From JBBIWA01 sp037439425 (lineage in GTDB: Bacteria > Acidobacteriota > Blastocatellia > RBC074), in NCBI GenBank assembly GCA_037439425.1, contig JBBIWA010000102.1:1-16999 (forward strand): a stretch of DNA of 16,999 bases, given 5' to 3'. A program made the position numbers and the translations under genes. The first letter of the stretch is position 1. The number at the start of each line of letters is the position of its first letter. Shown piece after piece: positions 1-6,667 of the stretch. The notes under the pieces are model-generated. The model worked only from the letters and a program-made list of their open reading frames with translations, had not been told where the DNA came from and made no database searches.

Positions 1-144
1 AAGCTACAGCCTAAGCTCTGATCGGGTCACCGCCAATTGAATTTTTATCCCTGGGAGCCGCTTTTTGGCGGTTTTAGGTGAACTTTACTTTGCCTCACCC
101 TGGAAGCGGGGGAGGCTTCGGAGGAGGCGGAAGTCCAGCTCTGT

Positions 145-2064
145 ATGAAGCCCAGTAACCAACAGGCAAGCGATAGCTGGTGGGAAGGGAGAAACCCACA
201 AAACCTCCGTTACCTGGAAAGTAATTTCCCTTGCCGGGCTGCCTGTCCTGTCAATACCAATGCGGGCGGCTACGTGAGCCTGATTGCCCAAGGCCACTAT
301 CGCGAGGCCTATCTGCTGGCTCGCGCGCCTAACCCGCTGGCTTCGGTTTGTGGGCGCGTCTGTGCCCATCCTTGCGAAGCAGCTTGCCGGCGTGGACAGA
401 TTGATCAACCCATCGCTATTCGCGCGATGAAGCGGTTTGTCAACGAGCGCTACGGTGTTGAGAGCAGTTGTAGCTTTGAAGAGATTCTCAAGATCGTCGA
501 GCGGCCTCGTCCGCCTGCCGCAAAGCCTGGCCGGATTGCGATTATTGGCAGCGGCCCGGCAGGATTGGCCTGCGCGCACGACCTGGCGTTGATGGGGCAC
601 GAGGTCACAGTCTTTGACGCTGCGCCGGTAGCGGGTGGGATGATGCGTCTCGGCATCCCTGAATATCGGCTCCCGCGCGCACTTTTGGATCGAGAGATCG
701 AGTTCATCAAGTTTCTCGGCGTGAGATTTCGTCTCGGTGTGGAGATCGGCCGCGACATCAGTTTTGCCCAGCTACGTGCCCAACACGATGCCGTGTTTTT
801 AGCTACCGGCTGCCGCAAAGGGAAGATGCTCAAGCTCCCTGGTGTGGACAAGAAGGGCGTGCTGACGGCGGTTGATTTTCTGGCCAATTTGAATCTGGGC
901 GTGCCGTTGGATATAGGCCAGGAGGTGGTAGTGGTCGGTGGCGGCAACGTGGCCTTCGATGTGGCCCGCAGTGCTCGCCGTTTTGGCGGCACATCGGAAC
1001 CTGACGAAGAGCATCACAATCTGGCAGTGGATGCGGCAGTCGCAGCCTCGCGCATTCTGAGGCGGCACGTCACGCTGGTTTCACTTGAGTCACGCGAAGA
1101 GATGCCAGCCGATCCCGAGGAGATCGAGGAAGGCTCGCACGAAGGGATCAGAATCATTCATCGTCGCGGCCCACACGCTATTTTGGGCGATGGCCGGGTC
1201 ACGGCCCTCGAGACGATTGATGTGGCGCGCGTCTTTGATGAAAAGGGGCGCTTTGCCCCAGAGTTTATCCCCGGATCGCAGAAACAGATCCCTTGCGACA
1301 CGGTCATTCTGGCCATCGGCCAGATCGCGGATTTGAGTTTTCTCGGCGCAGATCATGGACTAGAGATTACACCACAGCAAACCATCGTCGTGGATCCGGT
1401 GACGCTGGCAACCTCGATGCCTGGAGTCTATGCAGGTGGCGATGTGGCCTTCGGGCCGCGCATCATCATCGCTGCCGTAGCTGATGGACGACGCGCAGCG
1501 AAGGCGATCGATACTTTTCTGACCGGGCGCACCGATGCCCCGGAAGAGTACCTCCTTCGTGTCTTCCCAACATTCGGTTATGACCATCCTTTCGCGCGCG
1601 GCGATTATGAGACGATCCCGCGGCGGCGCGTCCCCGTGCTGCCGATTGAGCGCCGGCAGCCACGCGAAGAGGTTGAGCTATGTCTGTCAGAGCAGGAAGC
1701 CCGCGCTGAAGGCAGCCGCTGTCTGCATTGCTGGGTCAACACGATTTTCGACTCTTCAGTCATGCAGGGCAGCGAGTGCATTCAATGCGGCGGCTGCGTT
1801 GATGTCTGCCCTGAAGAGTGCATTGATCTGGTGGCGCTGTCACGAGTGGTTTCGACCACCGATGAAGCGTTGGCACTGCTGCCCAATGGCGCACCGGCTG
1901 AGGTCTTCCAGAACTCTAACGGCGCTGCATTGATCAAAGATGAGACTGCCTGCATTCGCTGTGGCTTGTGCGCCCGACGCTGCCCGACAGGAGTAATCAC
2001 CATGCAGGCTTTTTATCGGAAGAAGGAAGCATCCTTGATGAGTTTGGCTGACGCGATTCTGTAG
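145..2064 (+). CDS. GltD-type NAD(P)/FAD oxidoreductase with N- and C-terminal Fe-S domains
   Basis: Cytoplasmic flavoprotein (639 aa) expected to move electrons between NAD(P)H and Fe-S clusters. Visible in order: an N-terminal Fe-S domain of the GltD/dihydropyrimidine dehydrogenase type (C30, C34, C69, C73, C77, C81); an FAD Rossmann motif G135-x-G137-xx-G140; an NAD(P) motif G265-G-G-N268-x-A270; the second FAD contact YAGGD at 429-433; then a C-terminal two-cluster ferredoxin with C545/C548/C551/C555 and C603/C606/C609/C613, plus extra cysteines 526, 529 and 559. No signal peptide or membrane segment is seen. The stop is 14 bases before the Rieske start, so it is very likely co-transcribed with the bc genes. 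Its partner is inferred to be the cytochrome b complex, since glutamate synthase large subunit is absent here. The start follows a purine-rich GGAGGAGGCGGAAG stretch at 119-132. The family is sure; the physiological partner is inferred. Confidence 0.9.
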   Translation: MKPSNQQASDSWWEGRNPQNLRYLESNFPCRAACPVNTNAGGYVSLIAQGHYREAYLLARAPNPLASVCGRVCAHPCEAACRRGQIDQPIAIRAMKRFVNERYGVESSCSFEEILKIVERPRPPAAKPGRIAIIGSGPAGLACAHDLALMGHEVTVFDAAPVAGGMMRLGIPEYRLPRALLDREIEFIKFLGVRFRLGVEIGRDISFAQLRAQHDAVFLATGCRKGKMLKLPGVDKKGVLTAVDFLANLNLGVPLDIGQEVVVVGGGNVAFDVARSARRFGGTSEPDEEHHNLAVDAAVAASRILRRHVTLVSLESREEMPADPEEIEEGSHEGIRIIHRRGPHAILGDGRVTALETIDVARVFDEKGRFAPEFIPGSQKQIPCDTVILAIGQIADLSFLGADHGLEITPQQTIVVDPVTLATSMPGVYAGGDVAFGPRIIIAAVADGRRAAKAIDTFLTGRTDAPEEYLLRVFPTFGYDHPFARGDYETIPRRRVPVLPIERRQPREEVELCLSEQEARAEGSRCLHCWVNTIFDSSVMQGSECIQCGGCVDVCPEECIDLVALSRVVSTTDEALALLPNGAPAEVFQNSNGAALIKDETACIRCGLCARRCPTGVITMQAFYRKKEASLMSLADAIL

Positions 2065-2078
2065 GGAGAGAAGTACAG

Positions 2079-2567
2079 ATGCCACTGGTTGATGATCTAA
2101 AGATGCCAATTGATGATGAGGAATACAGCCGGCGGGCTTTCCTCAATGCGATAGGTTTAGGCGCTATGGCTGTGGCCGGAATGGGGACCGCGGTTACCGC
2201 CATCCGCTATTTGTGGCCTGAAGTGCTCTTTGAAGAAGAGACTCGCTATCGGATCGGCAAGCCTGATGAAATACCCGTAGGCACATTAGTGGCTCTGCCG
2301 GAGCAGAAGATTTATGTCATGCACAGCGCCGAGGGCTTCTTTGCCATGACCGCAGTCTGCACTCACTTGGGCTGCCTGACCAGATATGAGAAGGAAGAGA
2401 ACCGAATCTTCTGCCCCTGCCACGGCAGCCGTTTTTCTACTGACGGAGCGGTGATCGCAGGACCCGCGCCGCGCCCACTTCCCAGACTGCAATTGACGCT
2501 GGAGCAAGGGACGCTGGTTGTGGATGCTTCCAAGACCGTTGAACCAGACGCCATTTTGAAGGTGTGA
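2079..2567 (+). CDS. Rieske [2Fe-2S] subunit of cytochrome bc/b6f-type complex
   Basis: Rieske iron-sulfur protein (162 aa) that accepts the first electron from quinol at the Qo site and passes it to a c-type cytochrome on the outer face of the membrane. Box I is C94-T-H96-L-G-C99 and box II is C112-P-C114-H115-G-S. By family knowledge C94, H96, C112 and H115 bind the cluster, and C99-C114 form the disulfide. A twin-arginine-like SRRAFL (17-22) precedes one hydrophobic helix (about 24-45) that serves as uncleaved signal anchor. AGGGAGAG at 2063-2070 lies 8 bases before the ATG and overlaps the stop of the upstream oxidoreductase. The next gene begins at or just after its stop, so the four genes from 145 onward look translationally linked. 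Confidence 0.95.
   Translation: MPLVDDLKMPIDDEEYSRRAFLNAIGLGAMAVAGMGTAVTAIRYLWPEVLFEEETRYRIGKPDEIPVGTLVALPEQKIYVMHSAEGFFAMTAVCTHLGCLTRYEKEENRIFCPCHGSRFSTDGAVIAGPAPRPLPRLQLTLEQGTLVVDASKTVEPDAILKV
2559..2564 (+). promoter_or_regulatory. Ribosome binding site for the cytochrome b6-type gene
   Basis: AAGGTG inside the last Rieske codons. AAGG sits 7 bases before the ATG at 2570, which favours that start. An alternative GTG start at 2564 would overlap the Rieske TGA in a 4-base GTGA, and would add only two residues. Confidence 0.45.
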
Positions 2568-2569
2568 TT

Positions 2570-3382
2570 ATGCCAACTGTTATCACATCAAAGAAATCAT
2601 TCATCGAGACGCTCACCCGCAACCGGGTCTTTCGCTCGATTGTCCGGCGCGGCCTTGCCGACACGAATCGCAACCGCTCGCTAGCCGTATTCGGCAATTT
2701 CTTTCTCCACATTCATCCGGTCAAGGTGAATGTGCGGGCGATTGCCTTCACCCGAACTTTCTATCTCGGTGGATTGTCGGCAGCGGCCTTCTTCATTCTG
2801 GTGGTGACCGGGATTTTCCTGATGTTTTATTACCATCCTTCGGTGCCGCGCGCTTTTGAAGACATGAAGGATTTGCAGTTTGTGGTCTATATGGGACCGT
2901 TCCTGCGCAATCTGCATCGCTGGGCTGCACACGCGATGGTGGCGCTGGTGCTGTTACATATGGTGCGGGTGTTCTTTGCAGGCGCGTATCGCCCGCCACG
3001 CGAGTTCAATTGGGTGATCGGTGTCATGCTGTTGTTAGTGACCATCTTGCTCTCTTATACAGGCTACTTGTTGCCCTGGGATCAATTGGCTTTCTGGGGG
3101 GTAACGGTCGGAACCAATATGGCCGATGCGGTGCCGTTTCTCGGTCATGCGATCAAGTTTTTGTTGCTGGGTGGGCATAGCGTCAATGAAAGCGCGCTGC
3201 TGCGTTTCTACGTGCTGCATTGCGTGGTGTTGCCCATGCTGTTGGTGGTGCTGCTATCAGTGCACATCTGGCGGGTGCGTAAAGATGGCGGCATCTATCT
3301 GGGATCTCCCGGCGGCGAAGAGGGGAAGAGTGCAAGCTCGCAAGAAGTCTCGGCAAGTACGGTAGACCAAGCTGCTGATTGA
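2570..3382 (+). CDS. petB: Cytochrome b6-type subunit (N-terminal half of cytochrome b)
   Basis: Membrane dihaem cytochrome b, four-helix half, part of the quinol:cytochrome c oxidoreductase with the flanking Rieske and subunit IV genes. With residues counted from the ATG at 2570 (270 aa), the haem ligands are H116 and H130 in helix B (14 apart) and H217 and H232 in helix D. The 15-residue spacing in helix D is the cytochrome b6 pattern, against 14 in mitochondrial-type cytochrome b. Helices lie near 64-88, 113-137, 148-168 and 210-234. The Cys that binds the extra haem c(n) in b6f complexes is replaced by Tyr65, so a third haem is not expected. The C-terminal 25 residues are a polar tail rich in Ser and Glu. 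The start choice is between ATG 2570 and GTG 2564. Confidence 0.93.
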   Translation: MPTVITSKKSFIETLTRNRVFRSIVRRGLADTNRNRSLAVFGNFFLHIHPVKVNVRAIAFTRTFYLGGLSAAAFFILVVTGIFLMFYYHPSVPRAFEDMKDLQFVVYMGPFLRNLHRWAAHAMVALVLLHMVRVFFAGAYRPPREFNWVIGVMLLLVTILLSYTGYLLPWDQLAFWGVTVGTNMADAVPFLGHAIKFLLLGGHSVNESALLRFYVLHCVVLPMLLVVLLSVHIWRVRKDGGIYLGSPGGEEGKSASSQEVSASTVDQAAD

Positions 3383-3514
3383 ATGAAGGAGCATGATCTT
3401 CAAGCTTGAATCTGTTTTTTCTGTTGATCCGAGCAGCTTGAAGGCGGGGCTCCAGGCTTTCGACAAGAAGCCCTGTCGGCCAAACATCTACTAGCAAAGG
3501 GAAGAGGCTAAGGG

Positions 3515-4234
3515 ATGAATGTCACAACTCCAAAATTCAAACTCGAGGTAGACGATAACGCGCGCCAGGCGCCCGTGCGCTTGGTGGTCGTGCAAGGAGA
3601 GCAGCGGCCAGCCGTAGAAGTGGAAGATGAGCCGATGGTCATGACGATGCCACATCTGCTGGTGCGCGAAGCCATCGCCTTGATCGCCTTTTCGCTCTTT
3701 CTCGTCATCCTCGCAATTTTCGTGGATGCGCCATTGGAGGAGATGGCGAATCCGCAAAAGACGCCGAACCCGGCAAAAGCTCCCTGGTACTTCCTGGGCT
3801 TGCAGGAATTGCTACATTACTATCCGCCACTAGTCTCCGGCGTCTTGCTGCCGGCATTAGTGATCATCGCGTTGATAGTGATTCCTTACTTCGACATCAA
3901 CCTGGAGCGGCCAGCTTTTTGGAAAGACAACCGGACTCGCAAGCTGGCGTATTTATGGATCGCCATCGCGATCTTGTCTGCGATCTTTCTCTTCACCGGT
4001 GCTCATCCGGTGTGGCCGATCATTATTCCGTTATGGGCTGTTGCGTTGGCAATGAGTGCACCGGCAGTCTTTCCGGCCAAGGCTGGTCTCATCGCCTGGC
4101 TGGGCGATCGCAGTTTGGCCTTTTGGATCTTCTTATGGTTTTTGATTACCAGTGTCACGCTCACGGTAATTGGAGTTGCTTTCCGTGGGCCGGGCTGGAA
4201 ATTCACTCTGCCGTGGAGAGAAGGGATCTACTAA
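3515..4234 (+). CDS. petD: Cytochrome b subunit IV-type protein (C-terminal half of cytochrome b)
   Basis: Membrane protein (239 aa) that completes the cytochrome b core and contributes to the quinol oxidation (Qo) site. A soluble N-terminal arm of about 50 residues with an acidic stretch is followed by hydrophobic helices near 52-71, 104-123, 146-162, 165-186 and 200-222. This is more helices than the three of chloroplast subunit IV, so the extra C-terminal ones resemble the longer bacterial forms. The Qo motif usually written PEWY reads A89-P90-W91-Y92 here, in NPAKAPWYFLGLQELL-type context. From memory this variant is common in bacterial menaquinol-type complexes, so it need not mean loss of function. 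There is no haem c motif. AAGGG directly precedes the ATG, and GGGAAGAGG lies a little upstream. It is separated from the b6 gene by 132 bases with no convincing gene. Confidence 0.9.
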   Translation: MNVTTPKFKLEVDDNARQAPVRLVVVQGEQRPAVEVEDEPMVMTMPHLLVREAIALIAFSLFLVILAIFVDAPLEEMANPQKTPNPAKAPWYFLGLQELLHYYPPLVSGVLLPALVIIALIVIPYFDINLERPAFWKDNRTRKLAYLWIAIAILSAIFLFTGAHPVWPIIIPLWAVALAMSAPAVFPAKAGLIAWLGDRSLAFWIFLWFLITSVTLTVIGVAFRGPGWKFTLPWREGIY

Positions 4235-4531
4235 TGCGCCAAGAGGCACAAATGTCAGCCCGTCAAACCCGCGTTTGGGGAGCTGGGTGAAGGCCCCCTT
4301 AGATGCGTGAAACGGGCGACAGCTACCGCCCGGCCTGGCGGGCTAGAAGGGCTGGTCTGAGGCAATCACCGGGGTCAGGTGCTGCGACGTTCCTCCCTGG
4401 TCTTTATGCTATTGCCTGCGTGCGCGCACCTGCTGGGTGAAAAGTTTTAGGATGATGGCAAGGCTAACGCTTGGATTACCGACACGCTGCGTTGTGGCAG
4501 TAGCAAGAGCGTGAGGGAGTAGCTGAATAAA
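4235..4531. other. Intergenic stretch between subunit IV and octaheme cytochrome genes
   Basis: 297 bases without a convincing gene. It holds a short hairpin CCGCC/GGCGG (4326-4341, 6-base loop) and a 10-base palindrome GTGCGCGCAC (4420-4429). Two short frames, 45 codons (4303-4440) and 25 codons from a GTG (4379-4456), have no convincing ribosome site or family resemblance. An unusually long gap inside an otherwise tight gene series could hold an internal promoter or gene remnant, but nothing proves either. Confidence 0.5.
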
Positions 4532-6493
4532 ATGCGTGAATCATCTATTCAAGCTGCAGATCTGAAGACCGGGCAACTGCTGCGCCTCTTCGCGCTGCTG
4601 AGCGTGGTCTTTGTGGTGGTGCTGGCTTCAGCGCCTTTGCGTCCTTTTTTCACCGAGTGGCGCAGAATTCAGAATCGCTATAATTCTCTAGCAGAGCAAT
4701 CGGGCGTACCCACAATTGCTATTGCCATCCAACAGATTTGGCGGCCCGAACTCGGGGTGACGGATCGTTGCATCACCTGCCATCTGGGGATGGGCACGGC
4801 GCAGCCAATTGCAGAGGATCGGCTCTTTAAGGCTCACCCGCCGATTCCGCACGATCCGAAGCAATTCGGCTGTACGATCTGCCACGGTGGCCAAGGGCGC
4901 GCGACCACAAAAGAAGCCGCTCACGGTTTCGTCTCGCACTGGGATGAGCAGATGCTGGATGCCAAACATCTGGCTTCGGGATGCGGCACCTGCCACACCA
5001 ACGTTCCGTGGACTTCGCGCGGGGAGCTGGCTCGCGGACGCTTGCTGGTTGAGAGCCTCGACTGCCTCAGTTGTCACAAGCTCGATGGAAAAGGGCGAGG
5101 AGGCGCGACCGATTTGAGTTATGCCGGACTGAAAGGATTCAGGACTGACTGGCACAACTGGCATCTGGAACAGCAGGCAAAGTCTGACGGCAACTGGAAG
5201 GCGAGCTATGGGCCGATTGCTGAACCAGACGTCGCGCAGATCAACGCCTACCTGCAATCGCGCATCGGCGCGCCGCGCGTGGTTGAAGCGCACGCGTTGG
5301 CGATGGAGCGCGGTTGCCTGGGTTGCCATAAGATCAACGGCGTTGGCGGCGATGAAGGACCGGCGTTGGATGGGGTTGGACGCAAGCCAGTTGGGGATCT
5401 CAACTTCGCTGGTGTTCCAGGCGAGAAGACGCTGGTGAACTACATTCGTCGTCACTTCATAGATCCTGCGGGCGTGGTTCCCGGCAGCCTCATGCCTCCG
5501 CAAGCCACAACCGTCGAAGAGGCCGATCAACTCGCCTCATTCGTGCTCTTCCTGCGCGGGCGCAAGCTGCCCGCCGAGTATCTGCCCAAAGATCGCCTCC
5601 GGCGCGAACTGTTGGGAGAGACGCGCGCGCCGCTCAGTGGTGAGCGAGGCTTTCAGGCGTTTTGCAGCGGATGTCATGGATTGAAAGGCGAGGGCCGCAA
5701 TTACGCGAACCTGGATCTGCGATTTCCGGCCATCGGTTCATCAGACTTTTTGGACGTGGCCACGGACGAATTCATCGAGAGCACGATCAGGACCGGAAGG
5801 CCAGGACGACGTATGCCTGCGCTTGGCGCCTCCGGCGGGAGCTTGAATGAGAACGAAGTGAAAGCGCTCGTTGCATACCTGCGCTCGTTGCGACCAGCGC
5901 CACCATCGCTGGCAGAAGTTAATTCAGCTAAGGCCGATCCTGGTCTGGGGGAGAGCATCTATCGTCAGGATTGCGCTGCCTGTCATGGAAGAAGTGGTGA
6001 AGGAACAGAGCTTGGCTCACCTCTGACTACGAGCGATAGCAAAGTGTTCGGCAAGCGAGAGGCATTGTATCAAGCAATAGTGGGCGGTGTGTCTGGAACT
6101 GCTATGCCGCGTTATCGCAATTACGATGCACAGACGCTCGCATCGTTGATGAGTTACCTCTCGACTTTGCCGCGCGCTTCCGGCTCACGCGCCAACTGGA
6201 AGATGGGCGAGGGAGTAGCCGAGCGAGGCAAGAATCTTTACGCCCGGCAATGCGCCGGCTGTCATGGCGCAGGTGGCGAAGGCAAGCTTGGCCCAGCCTT
6301 AGCCAATACTGCTTTTCTCACTGCTGCCTCAAACAACTATCTCGCCGCTACGATTGTGCGCGGGCGCTCGGGCACCCCGATGCCTGCTTTCGGACGTGAT
6401 CACGTCAGCTACCCGAAATTGACGGCGCGTGAAGTGCTGGATCTGGTGGCATACATTCGCCACGGTCTGGCTGAGGCAGACAAGAAGAGGTGA
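4532..6493 (+). CDS. Membrane-anchored octaheme c-type cytochrome
   Basis: Multihaem cytochrome c of 653 residues, probably facing the periplasm and carrying electrons between the Rieske/cytochrome b complex and the downstream molybdoenzyme or another oxidase. Eight CXXCH sites start at C80, C114, C151, C178, C262, C378, C481 and C574. One hydrophobic segment (about 17-36) with no clear cleavage site acts as an N-terminal anchor. The first four haems are close together (80-182). The last four each sit at the start of a class I cytochrome c-like domain with a candidate distal Met in an MP or MPP context at M321, M428, M525 and M617. This suggests serial duplication of a mono-haem domain attached to a more compact multihaem module. 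The SD-like GAGGGAG is 12 bases before the ATG, which is long. The last codons and stop lie within a 28-bp tandem duplication. Confidence 0.93.
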   Translation: MRESSIQAADLKTGQLLRLFALLSVVFVVVLASAPLRPFFTEWRRIQNRYNSLAEQSGVPTIAIAIQQIWRPELGVTDRCITCHLGMGTAQPIAEDRLFKAHPPIPHDPKQFGCTICHGGQGRATTKEAAHGFVSHWDEQMLDAKHLASGCGTCHTNVPWTSRGELARGRLLVESLDCLSCHKLDGKGRGGATDLSYAGLKGFRTDWHNWHLEQQAKSDGNWKASYGPIAEPDVAQINAYLQSRIGAPRVVEAHALAMERGCLGCHKINGVGGDEGPALDGVGRKPVGDLNFAGVPGEKTLVNYIRRHFIDPAGVVPGSLMPPQATTVEEADQLASFVLFLRGRKLPAEYLPKDRLRRELLGETRAPLSGERGFQAFCSGCHGLKGEGRNYANLDLRFPAIGSSDFLDVATDEFIESTIRTGRPGRRMPALGASGGSLNENEVKALVAYLRSLRPAPPSLAEVNSAKADPGLGESIYRQDCAACHGRSGEGTELGSPLTTSDSKVFGKREALYQAIVGGVSGTAMPRYRNYDAQTLASLMSYLSTLPRASGSRANWKMGEGVAERGKNLYARQCAGCHGAGGEGKLGPALANTAFLTAASNNYLAATIVRGRSGTPMPAFGRDHVSYPKLTAREVLDLVAYIRHGLAEADKKR

Positions 6494-6536
6494 CTAAAGC
6501 TCAGTAATCAAGAAGAGGTGACTAAAGCTCAGTAAT
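6481..6536 (+). repeat. Perfect 28-bp tandem duplication across the cytochrome stop codon
   Basis: Positions 6481-6508 and 6509-6536 are identical (28 bases, beginning CAAGAAGAGG and ending CTCAGTAAT). The first copy contains the last three codons and the TGA of the octaheme cytochrome. Because 28 is not a multiple of three and the first copy keeps its stop, the protein is unaffected and the second copy is non-coding. Confidence 0.95.
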
Positions 6537-6563
6537 ATTGAATGAAGCGAGAAAGAGATTATC

Positions 6564-6635
6564 CACTCCCCATTGTTCAGCAGGAGAGTGACTCTTCAGC
6601 TTCTCATCTGCCAGCTAAGTGAACAGTGGAGAGTG
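6564..6635. promoter_or_regulatory. Imperfect inverted repeat and direct repeats upstream of the alpha gene
   Basis: CACTCCCCATTGTTCA (6564-6579) pairs with TGAACAGTGGAGAGTG (6620-6635) at 14 of 16 positions across a 40-base spacer. GGAGAGTGA also occurs as a direct repeat at 6583-6591 and 6628-6636, and AGAGTGACTCT (6585-6595) is a small dyad. These lie 33-104 bases before the alpha start. They could be a transcript hairpin that separates cytochrome and enzyme expression, or sites for a regulator. No U-tract follows, so a simple intrinsic terminator is unlikely. Confidence 0.4.
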
Positions 6636-6653
6636 AACCTCCTCAAATACAAC

Positions 6654-6659
6654 AAGGAG
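6654..6659 (+). promoter_or_regulatory. Ribosome binding site for the alpha subunit
   Basis: AAGGAG with 8 bases to the ATG at 6668, one of the best ribosome sites in the window. It supports the start that preserves the Tat signal peptide. Confidence 0.8.
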
Positions 6660-6667
6660 TTTAAATC

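Noticed and set aside
58..75. CCGC/GCGG hairpin followed by TTTT, possible terminator of an upstream gene
   Set aside because: The stem is only 4 bp and the upstream gene is outside the window, so the call is not supportable.
3393..3494. 33-codon frame between the cytochrome b6 and subunit IV genes
   Set aside because: The AAGGAG is only one base from its ATG, the peptide is not hydrophobic as small bc subunits are, and no family is recognisable.
4303..4440. 45-codon frame in the gap before the octaheme cytochrome
   Set aside because: No ribosome site, arginine-rich low-complexity start, no recognisable motif; a likely chance frame in GC-rich DNA.
4379..4456. 25-codon GTG-start frame resembling a tiny lipoprotein signal (LLPAC)
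   Set aside because: Pro at the lipobox position before Ala is unfavourable, the ribosome site is weak, and the length is too short to judge.
4688..5530. Long (280-codon) minus-strand open frame inside the cytochrome gene
   Set aside because: It lies entirely opposite a gene with eight CXXCH motifs; an antisense shadow of GC-rich coding sequence.
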